From Clostridiales bacterium CCNA10 (GTDB lineage: Bacteria > Bacillota > Clostridia > Oscillospirales > Oscillospiraceae), in contig AP018533.1 of the NCBI GenBank assembly GCA_003573975.1, forward strand, positions 682,001 to 746,000: DNA of 64,000 nucleotides. Reading direction: 5' to 3'. The notes below the pieces were generated by a model that had not been told where the DNA came from, made no database searches, and was given only the letters and a program-made list of their open reading frames with translations. Positions 17,993 through 26,071 of the stretch are shown one piece after another (the first letter of the stretch is position 1; every line of letters starts with the position of its first letter). Both the position numbers and the translations under genes were made by a program.

Positions 17993-19081
17993 TTGCACGA
18001 TTCCATTGCAGTGGCGATGAGCGGCGGAGTTGACAGCTCGGTGGCCGCCTGGCTGCTCCGGCAGCAGGGGGAGCAGGCGGTGGGGGTTACCATGCGCCTG
18101 TTTGTCCCAGAAGACCTGGCCCCCGGCCAGAGGGAACAGTGCCACATCTTGGAGGACCTTCAGGATGCCCAGACCGTCGCCGGCCAGCTGGGCATCCCAC
18201 ATCACACCCTGGACCTGTCCGGCCCCTTCCAAGAGCAGGTCATGGAGCCCTTTGTCCAGGCGTATGAGCAGGGACGCACCCCGAACCCCTGTGTGACCTG
18301 CAACCGGACCATCAAATTCGGCGCGCTGCTGGAGGCTGCCGGACAGCTGGGCTGCGGCCGCCTGGCCACGGGGCACTACGCCCGGACTGAGCGGGACACC
18401 GGCAGCGGCCGGGTCCTGCTCAAGCGGGCCGTCCACCCGGAGAAGGACCAGAGCTATGTCCTCTGGTCCCTGTCCCAGGCCCAGCTGGAGCGGGTGTGCT
18501 TCCCTCTGGGCGGCCTGTCCAAGGAGGAGATCCGGGCCATTGCGGAAGAGCAAGGGCTGGTCAGCGCCCGCCGGTGGGACAGCCAGGACATCTGCTTCGT
18601 CCCGGACGGGGACTACGCCGCGTTCCTCTGCCACCACACCGGCCGGACCTATTCCCCCGGACCGTTCTGTGACCCAGAGGGGCGGGTGCTGGGCGTCCAC
18701 GAAGGCATCATCCACTATACAGTGGGCCAGCGCCGGGGCCTGAAGGTCTCCTCCAATCAGGGGCGTCTCTACGTCAAGGAACTCTGCCCCCAGGAGAACC
18801 GGGTGATTCTGTCGGACAACCAGGCACTGTTCCACCGGGGACTGACAGGGAAGGAACTGAACCTGATCCCCACAGAACGGCTGGACCGGCCTATCCGGGT
18901 GCAGGCCCGGATCCGGTACCGCATGACGCCTCAGCCGGCTTGGCTGGAGCAGACAGGACCGGATACCTGCCGCGTCACCTTTGACCAGCCCCAGCGGGCC
19001 ATCACCCCGGGGCAGTCTGTTGTCTTTTATGACGGTCCGCTGGTGGTGGGCGGAGCCGTGATTTTGAAGGAGGAGGACTGA
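17993..19081 (+). CDS. mnmA: tRNA-specific 2-thiouridylase
   Basis: Inserts sulfur at C2 of U34 in tRNA-Lys, Glu and Gln using ATP and a persulfide donor. 362 aa. PP-loop SGGVDSSV at about residues 10-17, catalytic Cys in NPCVTCNRTIKF (about 98-109) and the partner Cys in DSQDICFVPDG (about 196-206), then the beta-barrel C-terminal domain. Start is TTG at 17993 with GAGGAGG about 8 bases upstream; the next ATG would remove the PP-loop. It leads a run with two small membrane-protein genes and metG, consistent with a translation-related transcript. Confidence 0.93.
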   Translation: MHDSIAVAMSGGVDSSVAAWLLRQQGEQAVGVTMRLFVPEDLAPGQREQCHILEDLQDAQTVAGQLGIPHHTLDLSGPFQEQVMEPFVQAYEQGRTPNPCVTCNRTIKFGALLEAAGQLGCGRLATGHYARTERDTGSGRVLLKRAVHPEKDQSYVLWSLSQAQLERVCFPLGGLSKEEIRAIAEEQGLVSARRWDSQDICFVPDGDYAAFLCHHTGRTYSPGPFCDPEGRVLGVHEGIIHYTVGQRRGLKVSSNQGRLYVKELCPQENRVILSDNQALFHRGLTGKELNLIPTERLDRPIRVQARIRYRMTPQPAWLEQTGPDTCRVTFDQPQRAITPGQSVVFYDGPLVVGGAVILKEED

Positions 19082-19085
19082 GTCC

Positions 19086-19397
19086 ATGAGCCAAAAGAAA
19101 CACAAGAAGCGCCATCCTCAGGCCAAACGCCGGGTGAGCGCGCCGGTGGAGGAGTCGGAGTTTGCGTCGGACGGCACCCGCAAGCGGATGAACGGGACCA
19201 CCCGGAATATCCTGCTGTTCGCCCTGATTCTGCTAGCTGCGACGGAGGCGATGTTTCGTGCCGGACTTCTGCCTGAGGCGGTTTCCAACGTGGTGGCCAT
19301 CGTGGGCCTGGTCCTCCTGATGATCGCCCTGTGGTTCCAGTTCGGGGATCCCTCCGGCGGCAGCCGGACATCCTCCGGCAGACCAAAGCTGAAGTGA
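19086..19397 (+). CDS. Small basic two-helix membrane protein
   Basis: 103 aa, with a very basic N-terminus (about residues 1-35) followed by two hydrophobic helices (about 42-60 and 64-84) and a basic tail. No family recognised. It begins 4 bases after mnmA; GGAGGAGG inside the mnmA end serves as ribosome-binding site, so translation is probably coupled. Confidence 0.6.
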   Translation: MSQKKHKKRHPQAKRRVSAPVEESEFASDGTRKRMNGTTRNILLFALILLAATEAMFRAGLLPEAVSNVVAIVGLVLLMIALWFQFGDPSGGSRTSSGRPKLK

Positions 19398-19436
19398 AGG
19401 CCGGACCTGGCGGCCCGGCGATCGAGGAGGTTTTCA

Positions 19437-20267
19437 ATGGGAAAGCATCATATTCTGCCCGCCCTGGCCCTGGCCGGCGGCCTGGCGGGCTTTGGCCTGC
19501 GCCTGTGGCAACGGACTTCCGCTCTGGATCCGGCCACAGAACTGTTCGCATCCGGTGCGCCGGCGTCTCTGGCTCTGTGGGGGCTGATGGCGGCACTGGC
19601 CCTGGCGGCCCTCCTGCTGAGCCGGGGTGGAGCCCAGCCGGAGCAGCCGGAGCATGCCTTTCTCTGTCCTTCTGCAGGATATATGACCCTGATGACGGCC
19701 GCGGGGATGTGCTTCCTGCTGGCCGCGGCTCTGGGGGTCCCTGAGCTGATGGAGCAGATTCAGACGTGGCAGGTGGATCCTGTGCACCACATCATGCCCG
19801 CCGTCTTTGCGGTGACTGTGGCCGCCTGTCCCGTAGGGGCGGTGGGGGCCCTGGTTTCCGGGCGGAACAACTACTGGGGGGTCACTGGGCTGCGGACCCG
19901 GATACCGGCTGTCCTCCCTGCCTGCGCCGCCCTTCCCTGGCTGATGGAGGTCTATCAGACCTACTCCCGTGATCCGGTGTTGCTGCGGTCATCGGTCCCT
20001 CTGCTGGCCTGTGTGTTCCTTCTGCTGGCCCTGTACCAGCAGGCAGCCTTTTTTTATCAGCGTCCCCATCCCCGGCGCTTTATCCTGTTTGCGGTGCTGG
20101 GCATGGCCTTTGGCGGGGCCTCGCTGGCGGACGGGCTCTCCCTGTTCGGGGCGGTGCTCACCGCCGCTTTCCTGCTGTGCACCCTGGGCGGGCTGACCGC
20201 CCTGTCTTACAGCCGATTCGCACCCGGGACAGCCGGGCGGCAGGCTCCGGATCCCACAGTCCGCTGA
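19437..20267 (+). CDS. Polytopic membrane protein of unknown function
   Basis: 276 aa with about seven to eight hydrophobic segments and short loops. The family is not recognised. The start follows GAGGAGG 6 bases upstream. It lies between a small membrane-protein gene and metG on one strand with gaps under 40 bases, so the four genes from mnmA to metG are probably one transcript. No catalytic motif is visible. Confidence 0.65.
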   Translation: MGKHHILPALALAGGLAGFGLRLWQRTSALDPATELFASGAPASLALWGLMAALALAALLLSRGGAQPEQPEHAFLCPSAGYMTLMTAAGMCFLLAAALGVPELMEQIQTWQVDPVHHIMPAVFAVTVAACPVGAVGALVSGRNNYWGVTGLRTRIPAVLPACAALPWLMEVYQTYSRDPVLLRSSVPLLACVFLLLALYQQAAFFYQRPHPRRFILFAVLGMAFGGASLADGLSLFGAVLTAAFLLCTLGGLTALSYSRFAPGTAGRQAPDPTVR

Positions 20268-20305
20268 TCACATCATGTACTAATTCATCGGGAGGAATCA
20301 GACCC

Positions 20306-22276
20306 ATGGAACAAAAGAGATTTTATATCACCACCCCCATCTACTACCCCAGCGATAAGCTGCACATCGGCCACACCTACTGCACTGTGGCCACCGACGC
20401 CATGGCCCGCTATAAGCGGCTGAGCGGCTGTGACGTGCTGTTCCTCACCGGCACCGACGAGCACGGCCAGAAAATCGAGGACAAAGCCAAGGAAGCCGGC
20501 GTCACCCCCAAGGAGTTCGTAGACAACATCGTGGAGGGCCCCAAGGGAGTCAAGGACCTGTGGAAGCTGATGAACATCTCCAACGACCGCTTCATCCGCA
20601 CCACGGATGACTACCATGTGGCCTCCATCCAGAAGATTTTTAAGAAGATGTACGAGAAGGGCGACATCTACAAGGGCAAGTATGAGGGCAAGTACTGCAA
20701 GCCCTGCGAGTCCTTTTGGACGGAGTCCCAGCTGGTGGACGGCAAGTGCCCCGACTGCGGCCGTCCGGTGCAGGATGCGGAGGAGGAGGCCTATTTCTTC
20801 CGTCTGTCCAAGTACGCCGACAGGATCCAGCACCTGTTGGAGGACACCGATTTCCTGGAACCCCGCTCCCGGGTGAACGAGATGGTGAACAACTTCATCA
20901 AGCCCGGCCTGGAGGACCTGTGCGTCTCCCGCACCAGCTTCACCTGGGGCGTGCCTGTGGACTTTGACCCAGGCCATGTGGTCTATGTGTGGGTGGACGC
21001 CCTGTTCAACTATACCACCGCCCTGGGCTTCCTCAACGACAAATATGATGACTATGAGAAGTTCTGGCCTGCCGACGTCCACTTCGTGGGCAAGGAGATC
21101 GTCCGCTTCCACTCCATCATCTGGCCCGCCATGCTGATGAGCATGGAGATGCCCCTGCCCAAGAAGGTGTTCGGCCACGGCTGGCTGCTGCTGGACGGTG
21201 GCAAGATGTCCAAGTCCAAGGGCAACGTGGTGGACCCCTATCTGCTGGCGGAGCACTTCGGCGTGGACGCCCTGCGCTTCTTCCTGCTGCGTACCTTCCC
21301 CTTCGGCTCGGACGGCAATTTCTCCAACGAGTCCCTCATCAACACCATCAACGTGGACCTGGCCAACGACCTGGGCAACCTGCTCAGCCGCACCGTGTCC
21401 ATGGTGGGCAAGTACTTCGGCGGCACTCTGCCTGCCGCTCAGGCCGGCGACCCGGAGAAGGACCGGGAGCTGGAGGAGCTGGTCTCCGGCCTCCGGGGCC
21501 GCTATGAGGAGCAGATGGAGCACTACGCCTTCCAGAACGCCCTGGCGGAGATCTTCAAGGTCATCTCCCGTGCAAACAAGTATATCGACGAGAATACCCC
21601 CTGGGTGCTGGCCAAGGATATGGAGGCCAATGGAGCCCGTCTGGCCAGCGTCATGTACCACCTGCTGGAGACCCTGCGGGTGTGCGCCGTCCTGCTGACA
21701 CCCTTCATTCCGGATTCCTCCGCGGAGATCCTGCGCCAGATCGGCGCCTGTGCGGACTGCTCCACCTGGGAGAGCGCCGGACAGTTCGGCTCTCTCCGCA
21801 GGGATGTCACTGTGGTCCGGGGCGACAACCTGTTCCCCCGCATTGACGCTGAGAAGGAACTGGAGGCCCTGGAGCAGGCCGCTCAGGAGGCCCGCAAGGC
21901 CGCCCTTCCCGCGCTGGAGGTGGAGCCTCAGCTCACCGAGAAGGTGGACTTCGACACCTTCTGCAAGAGCGACTTCCGGGCTGTGAAGGTAAAGGACTGC
22001 CAGGCGGTGAAGAAGTCCAATAAGCTGCTGCGCTTCACCCTGGACGACGGCACCGGGACCGACCGGCAGATCCTCTCCGGCATCGCGGCCTGGTACCAGC
22101 CTGAGGAGCTGGTGGGCAAGACCCTGGTGGCCATCGTCAACCTGCCCCCCCGGAAGATGATGGGCCAGGAGAGCTGCGGAATGCTGATTTCTGCCGTCCA
22201 CACGGAGAAGGGCGAGGAAAAGCTGAACCTGCTGATGATCGACGATCAGATCCCCGCCGGGGCCAAGCTGTGCTGA
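20306..22276 (+). CDS. metG: Methionyl-tRNA synthetase with C-terminal tRNA-binding domain
   Basis: Charges tRNA-Met. 656 aa. Class I motifs HIGH (about residues 20-23) and KMSKS (about 300-304, GGKMSKSKGNVV). Zinc-binding cysteines CKPC and CPDC lie at about 132-152, giving the single-knuckle clostridial type. The last about 105 residues (from FDTFCKSDFRAVKV) form the EMAP/Trbp111-like tRNA-binding domain. ATG 20306 follows GGGAGGAAT; the upstream in-frame extension overlaps the preceding gene and lacks homology. Typical length for Firmicutes. Confidence 0.95.
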   Translation: MEQKRFYITTPIYYPSDKLHIGHTYCTVATDAMARYKRLSGCDVLFLTGTDEHGQKIEDKAKEAGVTPKEFVDNIVEGPKGVKDLWKLMNISNDRFIRTTDDYHVASIQKIFKKMYEKGDIYKGKYEGKYCKPCESFWTESQLVDGKCPDCGRPVQDAEEEAYFFRLSKYADRIQHLLEDTDFLEPRSRVNEMVNNFIKPGLEDLCVSRTSFTWGVPVDFDPGHVVYVWVDALFNYTTALGFLNDKYDDYEKFWPADVHFVGKEIVRFHSIIWPAMLMSMEMPLPKKVFGHGWLLLDGGKMSKSKGNVVDPYLLAEHFGVDALRFFLLRTFPFGSDGNFSNESLINTINVDLANDLGNLLSRTVSMVGKYFGGTLPAAQAGDPEKDRELEELVSGLRGRYEEQMEHYAFQNALAEIFKVISRANKYIDENTPWVLAKDMEANGARLASVMYHLLETLRVCAVLLTPFIPDSSAEILRQIGACADCSTWESAGQFGSLRRDVTVVRGDNLFPRIDAEKELEALEQAAQEARKAALPALEVEPQLTEKVDFDTFCKSDFRAVKVKDCQAVKKSNKLLRFTLDDGTGTDRQILSGIAAWYQPEELVGKTLVAIVNLPPRKMMGQESCGMLISAVHTEKGEEKLNLLMIDDQIPAGAKLC

Positions 22277-22295
22277 TGCAGCCTCTGGCAGAATT

Positions 22296-22619
22296 TCATA
22301 TCTGACGCACCGGCACATTATCAATAGGAGCAAAAAAGCCAGGCTGAACGGGCCCAACAGGGTCGTGAACTGCCCCAGCTTGTGCGGACAGCACAAAAAG
22401 GTCTCTATATAGGGAAATATGAAGTTTTAAGCGGAGTGGCGCAGCGTGAGCGGCGCCACTCCAGTTTTTTAGCTGAATGCACTCGTGGTTGTAAAAATAG
22501 ATATAGTACGCCTTGCTTCGTGTGGGTGTAAGAAATATTCTGTTGGGCCTGTCCGCATGGAACTCCCTGTTGAGTAGATTCTCATACTTGTGGAGCTGCT
22601 GCCCTATCTGCTGCCACTC
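22296..22619 (-). mobile_element. IS3-family transposase remnant (internally deleted)
   Basis: In frame with the IS256 remnant at its 5' side. The stretch reads like IS3-family OrfB pieces: a helper region ending YENLLNREFHADRPN, then a jump over the whole DDE core to YIYFYNHECIQLK, the usual C-terminal segment. A hairpin (22433-22442 with 22453-22462, followed by six T) lies in the 3' end. Below about 22425 the coding resemblance fades. Non-functional. Confidence 0.55.
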
Positions 22620-22965
22620 TCTGCGGCGGATCTCCTGGTTCAACCTCTCAATGACATTGTTGGTGCGGATACGAGTCCAATGCTCACTGGGAAAATCGCA
22701 GTAAGTCAGTGTTTCCTCAATACCATCCTCCACCTTCTTCGCAGCCTCCTTCAGTTTCATGGAGCAAAGCCCTTCCACAACGGCTTTGGCCTTTTCCCGG
22801 GCAGCTTTCCTGCTCTCCTGGGCGTGGATCGCCTTGAGCATTTTGGCTGCCAGCTTCACCTTGGAACGAGGTGTGACGGAGAACACATTGCAGTAAAAGT
22901 GGACGGTACAGCGCTGGTACTTGGCTTCTGGGAATACTTCTCCCACGGCCTCCAGTATACCAAAA
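22620..22965 (-). mobile_element. IS256-family (Mutator) transposase remnant
   Basis: About 115 residues of the central-to-C-terminal part of an IS256-type transposase: EAVGEVFPEAKYQRC, a helical insertion region and the signature RTNNVIERLNQEIRRR carrying the catalytic Glu. The N-terminal half with the first two Asp residues is gone, and the C-terminus is replaced after IRRR by IS3 sequence without a stop. A dead fossil marking the left border of the accessory patch. Confidence 0.7.
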
Positions 22966-22985
22966 TGCCTGTTTTCTATTTGCAG

Positions 22986-23783
22986 CTATTCACCGGAGGC
23001 ATTTTGGGCCTCTTCTTCAAAGAAAGGAATTGCGATGCCCAGCCATTCCTCCGGCAGATAGACGGACAGATAGCCGTGCCCATACCCTTTCGCTTCGTAG
23101 ATCCGGCAGGATGGGAGAAGCTGCTGGAACATACGGGCGGAGTTCTTGACGCACTTCATTTCCTTTTCCCCGTACCAGTACATGACCTGGGCGCGGCTGC
23201 TTCCCACGCTTTCTTTCAAACGATATTGCGCCATATAGGTCCGGTACATGGTGTACAGGGTTTTTCGCGGCGTTCGGGGCATGTCCCGCAGATAGTATTC
23301 CTGGATCTCCTGGGGATAAGCCATCTTTGCAGGCAGCAGCTTGGGCATAAGCTTCAGCTGAAAGCGGCACGCCCGTTTGCTGAACATCAGGCATCCAAAC
23401 AGCCATACCGAGGCGATGCAAAACCGGGCCATCAGTGGCTGTGGATAACAAAGGCTGCCGTCAATGATGGCCTTTTCGGTAAGATCCGACTTCCGTGTCA
23501 AAAGCTCCATCACGATCTGGCCGCCCAGGGATACCCCGCACAGAGCAAAGAGACGTCCGCCGCAATGCTGCTGGATATAGTCCATGAGCTGATCGGCGGT
23601 CCGCTCGGTGGAGACATAGGGCGTTTGACATTCTTCGCCATGCCCATCCAAAGTGGGCAGGATGACATGGTAGTGCCGGGCCAGAACACAGGCCTGCCTC
23701 AGGTAGTTCCACCATGCGTTTCCACCGCCGTGGATCAGCATGATGTGGGGGAGTGTACAGTCTCCGAATTCATGAAAGATCAT
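22986..23783 (-). CDS. Alpha/beta hydrolase
   Basis: 265 aa alpha/beta-hydrolase fold protein. Oxyanion region LIHGGGNAWW at about residues 16-25, nucleophile elbow GVSLGGQ (Ser at about 83), a lid with several hydrophobic helices (about 115-185) and the catalytic His in a C-terminal GYGHGYL. The family is wide (esterases, lipases, C-C hydrolases), so the substrate is unknown. ATG 23783 is set by GGAGGAGA; a longer reading has no ribosome-binding site. Sits between IS debris and a HTH regulator gene on the same strand, separated from it by a long hairpin. Confidence 0.75.
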   Translation of the reverse strand: MIFHEFGDCTLPHIMLIHGGGNAWWNYLRQACVLARHYHVILPTLDGHGEECQTPYVSTERTADQLMDYIQQHCGGRLFALCGVSLGGQIVMELLTRKSDLTEKAIIDGSLCYPQPLMARFCIASVWLFGCLMFSKRACRFQLKLMPKLLPAKMAYPQEIQEYYLRDMPRTPRKTLYTMYRTYMAQYRLKESVGSSRAQVMYWYGEKEMKCVKNSARMFQQLLPSCRIYEAKGYGHGYLSVYLPEEWLGIAIPFFEEEAQNASGE

Positions 23784-23883
23784 ATTGGATCTCCTCCAGA
23801 ATGGTAAAAAGTAGGATAACAGGGTCATTATACTGCAAACCCACACGGGATTCCATACCAGAGCGGTGAGAAATCTGCGCTGC

Positions 23884-23938
23884 ATATAAGCAAGGCTCCC
23901 ACCTTCTAAAATTCCGAGGGTGGGAGCCTTGCTTATAT
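23884..23938 (-). terminator. Long inverted repeat between the HTH and hydrolase genes
   Basis: Two perfectly complementary 20-base arms (23884-23903 and 23919-23938) around a 15-base loop. The right arm contains the stop codon of the HTH/zinc-ribbon gene. Probable terminator or partial read-through control between two same-strand genes. Confidence 0.6.
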
Positions 23939-24376
23939 CTGCTTCCAGTGATCCAGTTTTGGCAGTTGATTTTCAAAATAGGCTCTGACCTGTTCCGGGG
24001 GCCAGGCCTCATTGGACATATGGCTCTCCAGAAAATCCAGCAGTTCCTCAAGGCTTGTGTAGATGAATTTCCCATCGGCATAGCACCATTTGCAGTACTC
24101 CTCATTAAAGGTTCCATCCGGCTCCCGGCTGATATTGTCGTCCTCAAGAGGCATACCGCAGCACTGGCAGATCAGCTGCCGGGGCGAGCCCAGCAGAGTA
24201 TTGATGGAGACATCAAACAGGCTGGAGAGCAGTTGCAACGTCTCCGTATTGGGTACCGTTTCGCCAGTCTCCCAGCGGGAGACCGCCTGCCGGGTCACAT
24301 GCACCTGTTCCCCTAACTGCTCCTGGGAGAGTCCGTGCTTGGTGCGCAGTTCCAGGAGGATTTCTTTGGTATCCAT
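23933..24376 (-). CDS. XRE-type HTH regulator with zinc-ribbon domain
   Basis: 147 aa. Residues about 5-60 are a Cro/CI HTH (LSQEQLGEQVHVTRQAVSRW). Residues about 70-105 hold a zinc ribbon with CQCCGMPL and, after a gap, YCKWCYADG. The C-terminal part is helical (LEELLDFLESHM). This domain pair is common in Firmicute regulators often annotated as putative zinc-ribbon transcriptional regulators; what it senses is not known. ATG 24376 follows AAGGTGG; a GTG 12 bases earlier is possible. Confidence 0.8.
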   Translation of the reverse strand: MDTKEILLELRTKHGLSQEQLGEQVHVTRQAVSRWETGETVPNTETLQLLSSLFDVSINTLLGSPRQLICQCCGMPLEDDNISREPDGTFNEEYCKWCYADGKFIYTSLEELLDFLESHMSNEAWPPEQVRAYFENQLPKLDHWKQI

Positions 24377-24585
24377 GTTGATCACCACCTTGGGTAGATC
24401 ATATCACAACGGAAGCAGAAAGGAAAGCAACCGGCGGTTGCCCCCCTGATCCGTTTTTCACATTTCACGGGATGGTTGAAACATTAAGAAGAATTAAGAA
24501 AAAATTCATAAGAAACGCGCATTTATCTGCTATTATGATGCTCAGTATTTTGGAACGCTCTGCCGCGATGGCACGGGAGGTATGT

Positions 24586-25101
24586 ATGGAATTCACCTGT
24601 CACACCACATACGATCAAAAAGCACTGACCGCCATGGCCCGGGTGGTCCGCAAGACTGTACGGGCGAAACGGAGCCGCATGATCCGTGTCTGGGCCTGGG
24701 TCATCATCGGGCTTCTTGCAGTATCCCTCTGGCTCTCCTGGGGGAACATCTGGCAGACGGCGGCAAACTGCGCGGTCATTGCGGCGCTGCTGCTGATTAA
24801 CTGGAAGGAGGACGCCCTCAATGCCTTTTTTGCAAAGCGTAAGGCCCTGCCGGGCACGGACTGCGCCGATACCACATTCTTCCCCGACTGCTTTCTCGTC
24901 AAGACTGCTGCGGCGGAATCCAAGTGGCAGTATGATAAAATTCTTGCGCTGGCGGAGACCGTGGAATACCTTGTTCTGGTGATGGGAAAGAACTACGCCC
25001 TGGCTGTGGAGAAAGCTACGCTGGCAGGCGGCAGCCTCCCGGGATTCCGACGCTTTCTGGAGGAGCAGTCCGGCCAAAACATTCAAAATATCGGAGGGTA
25101 G
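24586..25101 (+). CDS. YcxB-like membrane protein
   Basis: 171 aa. A short N-terminal soluble segment, two close hydrophobic helices (about residues 32-70), then a soluble C-terminal domain resembling the YcxB-like C-terminal fold (Y-D-KI-ALAETVEYLVL pattern), of unknown function. ATG 24586 is supported by GGGAGG 5-8 bases upstream. Probably cotranscribed with the next gene, which starts 6 bases after its TAG stop. Confidence 0.55.
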   Translation: MEFTCHTTYDQKALTAMARVVRKTVRAKRSRMIRVWAWVIIGLLAVSLWLSWGNIWQTAANCAVIAALLLINWKEDALNAFFAKRKALPGTDCADTTFFPDCFLVKTAAAESKWQYDKILALAETVEYLVLVMGKNYALAVEKATLAGGSLPGFRRFLEEQSGQNIQNIGG

Positions 25102-25107
25102 CGCAAG

Positions 25108-25515
25108 GTGAAAACCAGTCATAAAATTGCAGCCTTGGGCAGTCTGACAGCAGTGGCCGGTGCCGCCGCCTGCTGGAAATGGATGATCCGAATGCCCCTC
25201 AAAGAGTTCACCCGGTACGCCCTCTACATGGCGGCTCTGGATGATGAGATCTGCCGGAACGAGCTGGAGGGCAACCAAATTGGAGGGGAAGTCATCACGT
25301 TTCCGCCCAAGGCAGAAACCCTGCAGGAGCGATATCAGCTCTTCCTGCAAATGAACCGGGCGAAAAGCCGCCGACAGCTCCAAAAGGAAGTCGCAGAAAT
25401 GGAGCGGCGGCTCCAGGAGTCCAGGCAGTATACGGATAAGCCCGAAGAGCAGCTGGAGGTGGAGCTTGCCGGGGAAAGCGAAATGGGAAGCCGGCCCTCT
25501 GCTCAGCCTGTATAG
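25108..25515 (+). CDS. Hypothetical membrane-anchored coiled-coil protein
   Basis: 135 aa with one N-terminal hydrophobic segment (about residues 7-28) and a long charged helical C-terminal half rich in Glu, Arg and Gln (about 70-120, probable coiled coil). No family recognised. Starts with GTG at 25108, GGAGGG 9 bases upstream. Its 3' end overlaps the convergent TIGR04076-type gene by 13 bases. Confidence 0.5.
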   Translation: MKTSHKIAALGSLTAVAGAAACWKWMIRMPLKEFTRYALYMAALDDEICRNELEGNQIGGEVITFPPKAETLQERYQLFLQMNRAKSRRQLQKEVAEMERRLQESRQYTDKPEEQLEVELAGESEMGSRPSAQPV

Positions 25516-25913
25516 GCGTCCTCTGCCGTATTCTTGAAATTCTGCTTAGCAAGCCACTGTTTTTCCTCTTCGGTTTCCGGGATGTCGATCCGTTCGATCT
25601 TGAAGATCACCGGCCGGGTCCCGTCGTTGCAGCAGGCGATCATCATCCGCTCGTCATTGGTCCAGTTGTGCATGATGGCCCCACCCTGCAGGGCGGTGTA
25701 GACATACCGGCTGATGGCGTCCCACGCCTCCCCGCAGAATTTTCCGTCCATCAGGCGGTAAAAATCATCCCGCTCCGGGGTGCGCTTGAGAAAAAAGGTG
25801 TCTCCCTTCCGAAAGCAGGGGCAGGGGCCCGACTTGGGGTTGGCCAGGTAGTGCTCCTGATAGTCCTCAAATACCTTTGTCTCCAGTACTGTGATTCTGC
25901 ATTCGTGCTGCAT
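25503..25913 (-). CDS. TIGR04076 family protein
   Basis: 136 aa cytoplasmic protein of unknown function. Family features: N-terminal CRITVLE strand, GPCPCFRKGDTF with paired cysteines (about residues 30-41), FCGEAWDAI and a final AIMHNWTNDERMMIACCNDGTRPVIFKIER. The conserved Cys pattern suggests metal or thiol chemistry, which is inference. ATG 25913 follows GGAGGACG. It has its own promoter and a hairpin in its leader (25943-25951 with 25962-25970). Confidence 0.75.
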   Translation of the reverse strand: MQHECRITVLETKVFEDYQEHYLANPKSGPCPCFRKGDTFFLKRTPERDDFYRLMDGKFCGEAWDAISRYVYTALQGGAIMHNWTNDERMMIACCNDGTRPVIFKIERIDIPETEEEKQWLAKQNFKNTAEDAYTG

Positions 25914-25984
25914 CGTTTCGTCCTCCTCAGCTGCTTGCACTTCGGCCTGCCGGTGAGATAGGGCAGGCCGCCTTTCTTGCTGCT

Positions 25985-26013
25985 ATTGTACCGGGGAAAG
26001 CCCCTGCTGGCAA
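25985..26013 (-). promoter_or_regulatory. Promoter for the TIGR04076 gene
   Basis: Minus-strand TTGCCA and TACAAT with a 17-base spacer. The transcript would begin just before a 9-base GC-rich hairpin. Confidence 0.6.
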
Positions 26014-26071
26014 GAGGGATCGGGCATAGCAGTTTTTAATATGCGATAGCCCAAATAAGGAGGGATAGCCT

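Noticed and set aside
20285..22396. 700-codon minus-strand frame over metG
   Set aside because: Shadow of metG, which carries HIGH, KMSKS and the tRNA-binding domain.
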